Positions 35,416 to 46,780 are shown, counted from the stretch's first letter. The stretch: 64,000 bases of DNA from Topomyia yanbarensis (GCF_030247195.1 NC_080671.1:208571993-208635992), one strand, 5' to 3'. A program made the numbers and translations. Notes: a model not told the origin generated them from the sequence alone.

Positions 35416-35580
35416 TTATCTGCAAACATGAAAACATAATGGAGAAAGAATTGAATTAGAAAGTTCCATTTAATAACTTGGATTGAGTTTGCGCCTGTCA
35501 ATTCTTCTGTACATGTACCAGTGATTCATATAAGCAAATGTTTATCAAATTAATCTACAAACCCGAAGGTTTTTGCAAGT

Positions 35581-35975
35581 CCTAGAAAATCAGTGAATGT
35601 GGCAATCTCATTCGACATGAAATTTCCAGTAAACATTCATTCAAAAAGTGCATTGGTTCAAATTATCCATGAATGTCATATGATATGCCCAAGTTTAGTC
35701 CTACGTCAACACCGCGGTTATGTCCCGGACATTACCCACTCCTAGTTTTTTCTCCTTGCAACACAAATTCCGAATCAAAATTTTGAATATCTAAACTCTA
35801 ACGGGTGAAAAGGGACCACTCAGAACCGAAAAATACATAGTGAAAGTGGAATTTAAGTGCAAACAATGGGAAAACCATAAATGCTTTCGAAAATTAGGTT
35901 AGGTTGCGGAAAAAAAACAATCGTATTATTCAGAAGCTAACGTTGCACGGACCTAGCCAAACGCACTGGTCTGAA
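35581..35975. other. No recognised feature; possible 5' part of gypsy2
   Basis: Could contain the 5' LTR of the element that follows, but I could not find a matching LTR at its other end. Confidence 0.3.
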
Positions 35976-36024
35976 CATTCGTGACGAGCGGGTCAATAGC
36001 ACCGCGCTAAGTAGGCCGTAAGAT

Positions 36025-36268
36025 TCCACAGGGCGGGTCGGATGACCGCGCAGAGCGGGTCGGAAGACGGCGCAGAGCAGGTCGGAAGACCGCGCAGAGC
36101 GGATCGGAAGACCGCGCAGAGCGGATCGGAAGACCGCGCAGAGCGGATCGGAAGACCGCGCAGAGCGGATCGGAAGACCGCGCAGAGCGGGTCGGAAGAC
36201 CGCGCAGAGCGGGTCGGGAGACCGCGCAGAACGGGTCGAAAGACCGCGGAAAGCGGGTTGAAAAAACC
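36025..36268 (+). repeat. 22-bp minisatellite, ~11 copies
   Basis: Unit gcgcagagcggatcggaagacc with small variants, directly upstream of the gypsy2 gag. Looser versions occur at about 35981 and 36323. Because 22 is not a multiple of 3, the open frame across it cycles through all three frames and encodes arginine-rich sequence by chance. Confidence 0.93.
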
Positions 36269-36432
36269 GCGCTGACTAATGAAAAACCATTCAGGAAGTC
36301 GTGCTATAATAATAGAAAGTGAAGCGGGTCTTAGAATCGCGCTCCAGAATAAGCACCAATAAATTAATTGCGATTATTTTTCATAACTTTACAGATAACA
36401 AAAAGTAATCGTACAAACTAGAACCAAGGAAA

Positions 36433-37776
36433 ATGTCGAACGCGGGCAAGTATGTTCGTCGCATTGCCGACTCAGAATCGGACGATTACGTGTGCGACCA
36501 AATTGCCGAAAGCCGAACTGACATGGTGGAAACCGAAGGAGTACTGAACCGAGAAACATCGAGCAGTGATAACGAGGACTCGTCTGGCGACGAAGATAAC
36601 AAAATAGATACCGGCAGCGTTTGTAGTGTGGAAGGTATATATAACTCGAGCAACGAAGCACCTAGACCACCTCCCAATCCCTCGCCATTCCCAGAAACGA
36701 CAACGCTAGGGATATCAGCAGATCGCATCAACGCTGATCGGATTGACCGTATGGAGAATATAATCGCGAACATAAACAACACTCTGACCCGTTTCCAAAC
36801 CAGTCCAGTACTGAACGACGAAGCCGATAAGAGCTGGAAGTTTTCGAACGACGTAGATCAACGTAGCAGCGGAGAATGCTCCTCCTCAAGCATTCGATGG
36901 GACCACTTGAAACCCTTTCCAGTGGAATTGCGGCAAACAAGATGTGGGAGGAGTGGAACCGCTACGTTGAGAATTTTGAAATAGCGGCTTCCCTTAGTAA
37001 TGTGACCGACCCCGTCAAAAGGACGCAGCTATTGTTCCTTTCCATGGGCGAGGAGTTGCAAGGTATTGTAAAAGCTGCCAAGTTACGCCCAAGCTTAGCG
37101 AACACAAGCTACTACATGACATTCGTGGAGAACATCCAAAATTACTTGCGATCAATGACGGATACCGCCGCCGAACACGAAGCGTTCTCGAGAATGAGAC
37201 AAGAGAACGGCGAATCTGCTGTTACATTCCATGCAAGATTAATGTCCAAAGTTCGTTCATGCAACTACAGTGTCGAAGACGAGGATAGGTTTTGTACGAG
37301 CACAGCTCTTGACGGGCCTCAGAAACCGAGAACTGGTGAAACAAGCTAGGACATATGGTTACGATACGAACTTCATTGTTCAGTCAGCGACGTGGAACGA
37401 AGCTTTCGAGTCCGAAAGCAGACATCGAGACGAATCCAACGTTTTGGAGCTCAGAAGCGGTTATCGATCATCATACGACCAACCGAATCGTAAGCGTAAA
37501 AGCGTAGGTGATAAAGGCAGTAGACAACCCGCAAAGTATCACCGCAATGATGAATCTAACCGGCGATCACAAGGACGGCGTTTGAAATGCACCCGATGTT
37601 CCCTTTTCAATCACAGAAACGGACAATGCCCAGCACTAAGTCGCAACTGTAACAAATGCGGTAAACGAGGCCACTATGCGGCGGCCTGTCGACAGAAACA
37701 AATAAACGTTATGCAGAGCAGGCCGAGCCACGATAGATCCCCGGACAAATCCGACGTGCCAGATGATGATAAGCAG
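36433..37776 (+). pseudogene. gypsy2 gag
   Basis: Starts at ATG 36433 (MSNAGKYVRRIADSESDD). The N-terminal 160 residues are acidic and low-complexity. The capsid region follows (MWEEWNRYVENFEIAASL, LRSMTDTAAEHEAFSRMRQE). Two zinc knuckles close it: CTRCSLFNHRNGQC and CNKCGKRGHYAAAC. The reading frame shifts near 36918 and shifts back near 37291, so gag is broken in this copy although the net frame is kept. It ends in DDDKQ at 37776, exactly at a GT donor. Confidence 0.85.
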
Positions 37777-37901
37777 GTATTATTTAATTAACATTTATTC
37801 CCCAAATTATTTTATAGTCATGAAGTAATATCTGAAATAAAAAAAATATAATAGACCAAAACTACTAAAACTGTTTTATATCAACTATCATCCTAACTTA
37901 G
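37777..37901 (+). other. Intron-like segment 1 in gypsy2 gag-pol
   Basis: 125 bp, AT-rich, with stops in all frames. The donor is AAGCAG/GTATTA, and the acceptor region has a branch-point-like CTAAC followed by TTAG/CTGG. Removal joins gag (DDDKQ) to the protease domain (LVNALSLED) in frame. The boundaries and frame restoration are seen directly; that it is spliced is inference. Confidence 0.6.
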
Positions 37902-38403
37902 CTGGTCAATGCCCTCTCACTTGAAGACGTCGTTTTCGCTTGCACCATTGGGTCATCCACCCCCATTCGGTTCCTCATTGACTCAGGTGCGGACGTTAAC
38001 GTTATTGGAGGGAATGACTGGACTCAATTAAAGCGAGATGTCCGATCGGGAGCAGCCAAACTAGAAGTCCTTGGAGCGCCCGACAGGAAATGGCATGCGT
38101 ATGGATCCCACAAACCAATGGGCGCCGAGTGTACAATCAAAGCGGAGATTGTAGTTAACGGATCCACTAAGCCAGGTATTATCGCAGTTTTCCACGTTGT
38201 ATCGAAAGGAACAAGGTCATTGCTTGGGCGGGCGACGTCAAGTGATATGGGACTGTTACACGTAGGAAACATAATCAACCAGTGTTAGATACTGCAGAAC
38301 AAAACCATTTTCCAAAAATGCCACGAGTAAAGGTCCACTTTAGCATTGACAAAACCGTTCCACCCGTTAAAAGCGCATATTATAATGTACCAGCAGCGCA
38401 CAG
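37902..38403 (+). pseudogene. gypsy2 protease and linker to RT
   Basis: Contains FLIDSGADVNVIG, the aspartic protease active site, about 27 residues after the putative splice point, and the flap/C-terminal part GTRSLLGRATSSDMGLL. A one-base shift near 38275 separates it from the RT linker (VKVHFSIDKTVPPVKSAYYN). The piece ends at AH(AG)/GTAAGA, the start of intron-like segment 2. Confidence 0.8.
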
Positions 38404-38491
38404 GTAAGAAATGACGACAAAATACACAGTATGTTGTACTATTAGCATAAATAATTCAGTAACCATAGCAATACCTATTCGATTTTTAAAG
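38404..38491 (+). other. Intron-like segment 2 in gypsy2 pol
   Basis: 88 bp with a perfect donor CACAG/GTAAGA and acceptor TTTTTAAAG/AGAAGC. Splicing splits an arginine codon and joins VPAAH to REAARHRLQEMETQGII in frame, which reads straight through the RT fingers. Unspliced, the frame meets stops. Confidence 0.7.
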
Positions 38492-38970
38492 AGAAGCGGC
38501 GCGACATAGGCTACAAGAAATGGAAACGCAAGGAATAATCGAGAAAGTTACATCTGCTCCTAATTGGATAAGTGGCATGTCCGCAGTGGCCAAAGGAAGA
38601 AATGACTTCCGCCTAGTGGTAAACATGCGCGCCCACAATCGAGCGATTAATGGAACTGTCCGAAGAATCACGTGATTTGACCACTTTCTTGACGGAAGAC
38701 GGCATGTACAGGTTCACTAGACTCATGTTTGGTGTAAACTGCGCGCCAGAAATATTCCAGCGCGAAATGACAAGGATCCTAAAAGATGTTAGCGATCATG
38801 TAATCGTATACATCGACGATTTTCTAATATTTTCGGATACTTTAGAAGGACTTAAAGTAAACATTGCGAATGTATTGGAAATCTTGAGCCTAAACAATTT
38901 GACTTTAAACACAGCCAAGTGCGAGTTCGATAAGACCAGTATACAGTTTATAGGCCATAAGCTCGATGAA
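38492..38970 (+). pseudogene. gypsy2 reverse transcriptase, first part
   Basis: The fingers region (DFRLVVNMRAHNRAI) is followed by a deletion and frame change near 38645 that removes roughly 40 residues. The palm then follows (ELSEESRDLTTFLTEDGMYR, RLMFGVNCAPEIFQREM) with an intact active site, VIVYIDDFLIFSD. It stops at the R1-LINE insertion point within FIGHKLDE. The continuation (RGFHIDNEKI) is at 56502. Confidence 0.88.
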
Positions 38971-39450
38971 CTCCGCTAGCGAATGACGGATCTCAATAGT
39001 AGCATGTCTGTAATAATATACGTACATGGATCTATTGAGAACCAGAACTACAGGTCCAAAGCCCTGGTAAAGGAGGATGGTTGTGATGATCTGGGCCGCG
39101 GTCACCACGTAAAGCAAGATAGGTCATAACCCCAATTCCAAGGCGTGAAGCGACCCGTGCCGAGGGATGAGTGATCGAGGGGGTGAAAAAGATACTCGAT
39201 CGTTAACGGAGGCTGTGGGGTACCTGGGCCACCCCCACAGTAAGCGTCCCTTACCACGTTAATGCGGAGCTCTGTCGTGGCGGACATTTATTCTCGCGCT
39301 ACTCGTGGGTACTGAAATAGAGAACAAAAACAAAAATTATAATAAACAAACGGAGGTGCCAAACCCCTTTGCTAGAGATGGTTTGGCGAGGTCTCCCCAC
39401 CGTGGGGAGAGTAGTGGAGCGACGAGTGCTGCATCTGATAGCACCAGTGA
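38971..39450 (+). other. R1-type LINE 5' UTR
   Basis: About 480 bp, GC-rich, no long frame. A GC-rich inverted repeat (ggctgtggggtacctgggcc...) lies near 39210-39240, and atggtttggc/gccaaaccc motifs near 39355-39390 pair around the border to ORF1. Confidence 0.55.
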
Positions 39451-40543
39451 CCCCCAGTAGTGGTAGGAAGTAGCCCTACCAACGCACTGGACAGGCCACT
39501 ATCCGCGATGCGCAAAGTGGTGGAGCAGCTCGATTCAATAATCGAGTTCACTAGCGCAAAGCAAAACATAAGCAAGGCGTTAAAGCAGAGCCTCCTGGAG
39601 CTCCGGAAAACTGTTCGTGTCGCAAGACAGGAACAGCAGACTTATGCCAAGAGGGTGGAATGTCGGGAGAAGTCCGACAGAGAAACCCAGACAGTGGCCT
39701 CCAAGAGAGAGGGAAGAGAGAAGGTCGATACAGGCACTCAGACAGTGGCCTTCACCTTCTATGGAGCAGCCATGTCGCTCGAAGCGGCGGCCGAGTTCCC
39801 CTCGAAGGGAAAAGGCAAGGGTAATCGCAAGACGGCGTCGAACGCGAAGCGCCCTAGGAACTCGCCAGGCGAGGGTGCAAAAACCTACACCACACGGCGT
39901 GCAACCGTTAAGGCCAAACGCCGTTTGGCCGAGGTAAGCGAAGGCGATAGTGACCTCGCTGGGCAGAGCGATGGTACCAGCAACCCGGCGCGACCGGGGC
40001 AGCGGGGCCCAAACCCCTGGACGCTGCTCACCAAGAAGAAACCGGCACCGACACCGGAGGTACCGCGGCCCGCGAAGAAGGCCAAGGACAGAGGCGAGGC
40101 CTTGTGGTTAAAAACCGACAAGGACAAATACGCCGACGTCCTTAAGTCGATGAAGGCGGCCGAAAGCCTTTCGGCCCTTGGGCAAGATGTGCGTAGCGTG
40201 AGACGCACCGACACGGGAGAAATGCTTCTGGTGCTGAAGCGAGGCGCACAATCTAGTGCGGTGTACAAGGCCTTAGCCCAACAGGTCCTTGGTGAAAGCG
40301 CCCAAGTCAGGTCGCTAGGGGCGGAAATGACTCTCCAGTGCAAGCATCTGGACGAGTTCACGACCGCAGAAGATGCCGTCGCAGCCGTTAAGGAGCAATG
40401 CGACGTCACAATCGAGCGGGCCTCTGTGCGATTTAGAGAGGGACCTTCTGGCACCCAAGTAGCCTACCTCAGGCTACTGAAGGCGGATGCCAAAAAATTA
40501 AAGGGTTGTGTACAGGACACGACCACGGTGACATTAAAAATGT
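39451..40543 (+). pseudogene. R1-type LINE ORF1, N-terminal three quarters
   Basis: Open from 39451. The first good ATG is at 39508 (MRKVVEQLDSIIEF), so the true start may lie upstream in another frame. Coiled-coil-like N-terminus, basic middle (KGKGKGNRKTASNAKRPRNS), then a conserved gag-like fold (YADVLKSMKAAESL, SVRRTDTGEMLLVL, LGAEMTLQCKHLDEFTTAED). It ends artificially at TTTVTLKM, where the 2.3-kb insertion begins. The zinc knuckles are on the other side at 42839. Confidence 0.82.
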
Positions 40544-41519
40544 AGCTTTTTTCAAGAGCGTGCAAATGAATTTTATCTATCACACATATCGACTCACGTT
40601 CTTGTTCACTCGCCTGTTTTCATATGTCACAATTTGCTATATACCCTCCCCATCAAAACATAATTTATTGAAGGTATTTTAACGGTAATCTATTAATTAA
40701 TCAAGTGTCTCACTAAGTGATTGGCATTATTTGGCTGATCCACCTAGTAAAAACAGGCTGATCTGTCCAGAAAATATATTCAAAAGAAAAGTTCCATATT
40801 GAGAGCTGTGATGAGGAAGCCCACGCCCGCCAACGGAAATATACAGATTCTCCATGAAATATGAAAATTCATTTTCCATTTAAATTTTCAATAATGTACT
40901 AATGAACTTAAGTAAACAATCTTAAGTTTAAGTATTTCTTGATCGATTAGTGGTGGAAAAAATGAAATTATTTGATAAATTACATTGTTATGCAACGTTC
41001 GCACTACCATTTAAAACGGGTTTTTATGCTATCTTGGTGACATTTTTCTTGTTGCTAATTATTAAAACGTGTTATAACTCTGTAGTGTAAACATTGTATT
41101 ATTAAACCAATTCTGCAGCGTTTTATGTTATATAGGTGTTTTATGTGGTAATAGGACTGACATAATTATATCTTCAGTACAGCGGTTTGTTTCATAATTT
41201 AAAACAGATTTATTTTAAAGCTTAAATTAGCATACCCAACCGTTCTATTTGTTGTATACTTTAAAACGCAATTAGAATTGTGTTTTAAATACATAGGGTA
41301 GGACAGATATTCTGACTGGATAAACTGGGAAAACAATTTTAAGTCCAGTAACGCTGGACATGGCTTGAATTTGAATAGAAAAAGAACACCCGCTTCAACT
41401 GCTGCTGGGACGGTAAGTTCTGTTTTAAAATTTTCCGTTGTGTGCAGTACGAAACAAAAGTGTTTGAAATTAGAAAACAAAAAGTTCTGCTGGGAATGTG
41501 ATTGTTTCCGATGCAATTA

Positions 41520-41638
41520 CACTCAGATTTTTCACGCAGGGGATATAGGCCGTGTAAATGAAAACCGCGTAAATTTAAAAAAAAACGCATTAATGAAAAC
41601 CGCGTAAATTTCAAAATCCGCGTAAAAAAACCTGAGTG
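41520..41638 (-). mobile_element. TA-flanked MITE with 33-bp repeats, short copy
   Basis: Flanked by TA (41518-41519 and 41639-41640). The ends CACTCAGATTTTTCACGC and (complement) CACTCAGGTTTTTTTACGC are inverted repeats. The inside has only about two copies of the unit gcggttttcatttacgcgg. The element is the reverse-orientation sibling of 58412-58890, including the tag ggcctatatcccc next to one end. TA targets suggest Tc1/mariner mobilisation. Confidence 0.85.
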
Positions 41639-41644
41639 TACTCT

Positions 41645-41875
41645 CCTATATAAAATACTAGCTAATACCCATCGTGCGTTGCAGCGATTTTCAATGAAAT
41701 AGGAGGAAAACACAATTTGTTCCGTAGCGCCATCTAGCGGGCAGATAATCCCCAACCAATAGCACACAAACGCGCTCCATAACAAATACCTACTGTGCAT
41801 AAATTTTTACGGAAATCGGTTAAGCCGTTTGGGAGACTATAAATCATATACATACAAACTTTGACTTTGATATAT

Positions 41876-41915
<40 letters not shown>

Positions 41916-41935
41916 ATAGATAGACTACGCTGCTG
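41645..41935 (+). mobile_element. Retroposon tail with (GATA)n
   Basis: Starts near actagctaatacccatcgtg and includes aaatcggttaagccgtttgg, actataaatcatatacatac and actttgactttgatatatat before a (GATA)n tract at 41878-41935. This resembles the 3' tails of RTE-like LINEs or their SINEs found widely in arthropods (recalled likeness only). It contains gtagcgccatctagcggg, related to the motif in the 30-31 kb cluster. Confidence 0.4.
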
Positions 41936-42232
41936 AACAGTGCAATAACTACAGAAGCACGTTGTCAGATGTCTTACTGATAAAAAAAACATATAACCGG
42001 AATATGAAACATGAAAACCAATAGGCTCTTTACCCTACGCAGCTACAAAGCGCCGTAAACATGGATTAACAAGTTACAACGCACACGCATGCATAAAAAT
42101 AAATATATTTTTTTTCAAAGGCAACACTCTTAAGCAGCACACACCGTATTGAATTAAATCCAAACCACCCCGCCCACCCACTTTGCAAATCATTCTGTGA
42201 CACCGTGCTGGTACCCGAAAAATCCGCACACG

Positions 42233-42515
42233 GCCACCGCTGCCGAAAATGCATAGCGTCTACCGCTTATTGTAGTGCCCAGACGCTGCAGCCATGATCT
42301 TACCCGTTCGAAATAAGAACAAAAACTGATTCAAACGGGTACGCGTCACCTCTATTTATAAACTAACCGTATATGGTTTAGTCACTTAGGTGCAAATGCC
42401 AACGTTACCGAAAATCGATAGCGCTTATTGCATTGCCCGGAGACGATGTTGCTCGTATGGGATAAGAGGAACAACTGATTTAAACGGACATGCGTTGCTT
42501 CTATTTATGACTTTT
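42233..42515. repeat. Diverged ~165-bp direct duplication
   Basis: The block ccgaaaatgcatagcgtcta...aactgattcaaacgggtacg...cctctatttataa (42241-42360) recurs in diverged form at 42408-42515 (ccgaaaatcgatagcgctta...aactgatttaaacggacatg...cttctatttatga). Confidence 0.6.
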
Positions 42516-42838
42516 CGTGTTTCATTGAGCAACTAAGCTGCCCTCTCTTGACGGCTGTGTCTGAGAAATCTGCCTCACGAATGGTAATTTTCCCGTTTTT
42601 CGTGAACTTTTTAAATTTACCAATTTCCAAAAGTCTATTTTTATTGGGGAGATATTAAATTATTACCAATATTTAAGTTAGGTGTTTCTGAATCGGTTGG
42701 TGTATGAATGATTAAAATCCATCTAGTAATATCGGAGTTATAAGCGTGCAAACCTTACATAGTTTCGTTACATGGGAGATAGTTTAGATTTTAGAATGAC
42801 ACCTAGCCCCAGATAGTAGAGTAAGTCATTTTTAATGT

Positions 42839-43138
42839 CAAAAGCTAACCGAGAAAGGTAAGCTGAAGATCGGCTGGTCGGTATGCCCAATTAGCATACC
42901 CCAGCCGCCTTCAGTGGATAGGTGCTATCGGTACCTTGAGTCCGGCCACACAGCCTACGAGTGCAAAGGCATAGATAGGAGTAAACTATGTCGTCGCTGT
43001 GGCGAGGAGGGGCATAAAGAGCGGGGTTGCACTAAGGCGCACAAGTGCCTTATCTCCACCGCTAAGAAGCAAGCCCATAAACATGCTATGGGCGGACCTT
43101 CGTGTCCCTTCGGTGAGGTAAATAAGAAGAAGCCGTGA
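42839..43138 (+). pseudogene. R1-type LINE ORF1, zinc-knuckle C-terminus
   Basis: Reads KGKLKIGWSVCPI, then CYRYLESGHTAYEC (the second Cys of the knuckle replaced by Tyr), then CRRCGEEGHKERGC, ending EVNKKKP at a TGA (43136-43138) that overlaps the start of ORF2. It continues the frame broken at 40543. Confidence 0.82.
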
Positions 43139-44526
43139 ACGTCACACAGCTAAATCTTAACCATTGTGCAGCAGCCCAACAGCTGCTGTGGCAGTCGGTC
43201 TCGGAGTCGAGGACAGATGTCGCCCTCCGATCAGACCCGTACAACATCCCTGCCGGCAACGGCAATTGGGTGTCGGACGGGTCTGGAATGGTGGCAATCT
43301 GTACAACGGGACGGTTCCCGGTTCAAGAGGTAATACACTCCTCCGCCGAGGGTGTTGCGATTGCCAAGATCAATGGTGTGTTCTATTGCAGCTGCTACGC
43401 TCCACCAAGGTGGCCAATAGAACAGTTCAACCAGATGATCGACAGGCTCTCGTCAGACCTAGTGGGCCGGAAACCGGTAGTCATAGCGGGAGACTTTAAC
43501 GCTTGAGCAGTGGAGTGGGGCAAATAGCTGTACAAATAGCAGGGGTCAAGCGCTAATGGAGGCGCTTGCGAAACTCGATACTGTGCTAGCTAATAATGGC
43601 TCCGCTAGTACATTCCGTAGAAACGGGGTGGAGGTGTGGATTGACGTAATATTTGCCAACCCGAGTCTGGCTCCAGGCATGGAATGGAGGGTAGACGAAG
43701 GCTACACCCATAGCGATCATTTAGCAATCCGCTTTAGGATCAACTATGGTGTGCAGCATCCGAGGGCGGGAGATCCCTGTCAGGTACGCGGGGGGAAGTC
43801 CAATCACTTCGACAGCGAAGCTTTCACCGTGGCCCTGGGACTGGAGGCCAACACCGACAGTCTAAGCGGGGATGCGCTGGTAGCTGTTCTATCATGCGCG
43901 TGCGACGCCACTATGCCGAGAAAAACACTGCCAAGAAACGGCAGATGCCCGGTATACTGGTGGAGTGCCGAGATTGCTGCTCTACGATCAGCCTGCCTCA
44001 GAGCTAGACGTAGGATGCAAAGAGCTCGCACCGAGGATGCAAGAGAGAACCGCCGTGAAGTGTTTCGAGCTGCGAAATTGGCCCTTAACAAGGCTATTAA
44101 AAGCAGCAAGAGAGCGTGTTTCGACAACCTGTGTGAGAGTGCCAACGCGAATCCGTGGGGTGACGCCTACAGGATAGTGATGGCCAAGACCAAAGGGGGC
44201 TCTTCACCCCCCAGAACGGTCTCCGGACCGGTTGGCAACGATTATTGAAGTACTCTTCCCGTCTCGAGCCACAAGCCCCTGGCCACCTGCATTACGAGAC
44301 AGTGCGGGCGCGGCCGAATGGTGGCTCCAGTGACGAATGAAGAACTACTCGCAGTGGCTAAATCCCTAGCAATGAACAAAGCTCCAGGGCCGGATGGAGT
44401 TCCAAACAACGCTCTCAAGGCAGCGATCATAGCGAACCCGAACATCTTCAGGCTAGCTATGCAGAGATGTCTTGACGAGTGCCGTTTCCCCGACAGATGG
44501 AAAAGGCAGAAATTGGTACTGTTGCC
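43135..44526 (+). pseudogene. R1-type LINE ORF2, endonuclease and RT start
   Basis: Begins NVTQLNLNHCAAAQQLLWQS with a GTG where an ATG is expected. The endonuclease shows EGVAIAKINGVFYCSCYAPP, VVIAGDFNA, then two stops near 43504-43527 where tryptophan and other codons should be. It continues TFRRNGVEVWIDVIFANPSL and GYTHSDHLAIRFR. After another shift near 44248 the RT N-terminus follows (NKAPGPDGVPNNALK, RFPDRWKRQKLVLLP), ending at the 9.8-kb insertion. The copy is inactivated by stops and shifts. Confidence 0.88.
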
Positions 44527-45129
44527 AAGGTTGTATATTTTCATTCGCCTGAATGCGAATTGAACTCATCTGCCGAATGGCTTTCGGTGCTAGATTTATC
44601 AGAAGGCAATACTTGAATGAACCATCGCACAGATTGAAAACGAGAGCCGAAATCAAGCTCGAGAGAGTGAGAGCGACGGGAGACAGAAAATAAACTAACT
44701 CACAGTACAGGTTCATTCATATGCCATTCTCCTCAGACCATTTTCGTGTAGGCTGTGAGTCCACACTCGCACGAATTTTCGGAGCCAAGAATCCTGAGAA
44801 TGAAATTCGCAATAATTGAATAAATCACTTTCGCGTGAATACCATTCGTGCTGTTGCTGTTCTTGTGCGCGTTGGTTATAAGTATCTACCTAATTGATTC
44901 TCTGGGAAAACGAACATCGGAATACTGCTAGCGGCTATAAAGTGTTCTGCCAGGGCCGCAGAGAGAAAATACGGGCCCGGGGGGTCCAACGTACGGGCCC
45001 CCACCACTGTGTATTGCCTGAGTACAAAAAAGTCAATGTTTGAAATCCATTGGAGTTCACTGATATTATGTATAGTATACTGAAATTTTATATCTATGTG
45101 CCATTTTGTTGCTCTAGTTGTTTGTAGTG

Positions 45130-46780
45130 CCAATGAAGGAAAAAAAAGGTAGAGTTTTTTATACTTTGGGAGTTTTTATTACTTCTTCGACAGTTTTGGT
45201 GACTTTGAAAAGCGCCATTTTTGTAATAGTATTTATAAAAGTAGGGAAATGACAAGATTAAAAAAAGATAAAAGAACAATAGGAAAACTAAATATTAAAA
45301 GAATGTACAAAAAAGCTAAAATCAACCACATAAACAAATGTCAATTGTCAAAAAATGTTTAATCGAGAAAAACCAAAACAAAACCTATAAAAAATTGGTA
45401 AAGGAAAACAGGAAACTAGAAAAACATACTGCGAAGATTAAAAAAGTCGTACATTATTGAATAGATGGTGAAAATAATGAAAAATCGAAAGGAAATTAGA
45501 AAAAAATTAGAATCAATTAAAATGAAAAAAACTACTAAAAGAATACAAACATTAATATAAAAAATGCATAAAACTTTAAAACTCGATTAATCAAGAATAA
45601 TAAAATTTATTTAACATTAAAAACAAGAAATATTTCACGCAATAGAAAAAATAAATAAAACGTTAAGAATGCATAAAACTAATGGAGTATATATAAAAGA
45701 CAAGAATAAAATAACCATAGAAATTAAAAAAATGGACGAATCAGAAAATTTTGAAAAACTGGAAAAGTTTAAATGATGAAAACGACGAAAAAGTAAAGAA
45801 AATTGGAAGTATTGAACAAAAACGGAGCAAACAAACAAAATAGAAAAAATAGTAGAAAAAAGCCATACTATAGAAACATAAAAATAAAGATATTAACACG
45901 AAAAAAATAATATAATGGATATTATTTAAAGAATACAGAAAGCACTAACAAATGAAATTTGAAATAAATTCAAACAACGAACTAAATGTAAAATTTAGAA
46001 AAAATGCGCATAGTGTCAAGAAAAGATAAATCAAAGGTTTTTAGGAAAATAAAAAAAATAATGTTAACGTATAGGAAAATGGTCAACTGAAAAAGTATTT
46101 TCAAAACATGTTAAATGGAAAACATGAAGAAATAACAATAACGAATTAAATCTTAAGAAAAAGGTATAAAAAAATTATATTAAATGAACAATTGGAAAAA
46201 ATAAAACTACGATAAACGGAAAACTAAAAACTAGAAAATGAGGAAGAAAATAGGAGAAAGGTAAAAAATTAAACAATAAGACAAATTGGAATGAATTTGA
46301 ATAAGTAAAATTGCTTTTAGAAATGCAAAAAAAAATATGAAAAAAAAGGAAATTTTTCAATGGTTAAAAGGCTATGACAAGTATAAATGTAGTAAATAAA
46401 CAAATTCTAAAAATTAGATGGAATAACAAAAGGAACAAATAAAAAAGCAGGGTACTAAATTTGAAACAATAAGAAAAAAATAAAGAAAGCAGAATTTTCT
46501 CGAAAAATTGCGAATAAATTAAACAGCAGAGAAAAAACTATAAATTAAAGTAAGTGATAGTGATAGCAATAGAAAAAAGCAAAAGTAAGGAACGTAAAAA
46601 GATGGATAAAATAAAAGTATGCAAACAGATAAAAAAGGCAGAATCTTACAATTGTAAAAATGTACATACAATCCACAATTTGAAAAAATAGATCAATGAA
46701 ATTTTAAAAAAATTAAAAAAAAATCCACGTAGGAAAAACGGTAAAAATATGAGAAACATGGATCAAATTTCAAATAAGGG
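45130..46780 (+). repeat. A-rich, T-poor strand-asymmetric tract
   Basis: About 1.65 kb in which the plus strand is dominated by A with short gaaa/aaaac/taaaa words and very few C or T runs. No period is evident. Open frames on the minus strand are phenylalanine/leucine-rich artefacts of composition. Confidence 0.85.

Larger units (their letters stand above)
34690..35580 (+). repeat. Tandem duplication, ~444-bp unit, two copies plus a third start
   Basis: The unit starting ggtttttgcaaatctttcaa occurs at about 34692 and 35136, and a shortened start appears at about 35569. Copies 1 and 2 are more than 90% alike by eye. Copy 2 lacks a 16-base piece (ccgttctttttaggat) present in copy 1 at 34985-35000. 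Confidence 0.9.
40544..42833. mobile_element. 2.3-kb non-coding insertion in R1 ORF1
   Basis: Breaks ORF1 between VTLKM and the zinc-knuckle part. The repeated AATGT at 40539-40543 and 42834-42838 is the best TSD candidate, because removing one copy and the insert continues the ORF1 frame for about 8 residues before an existing shift. The ends (AGCTTTTTTC... and ...GTCATTTTT) show no convincing inverted repeat. The insert is AT-rich and carries a small MITE, a microsatellite-tailed retroposon fragment and a tandem duplication. Its type is not determined. Confidence 0.6.

Noticed and set aside
36025..36275. CRISPR-like or arginine-rich coding repeat
   Set aside because: Units are contiguous 22-mers without spacers in a eukaryotic retroelement 5' region; it is a minisatellite.
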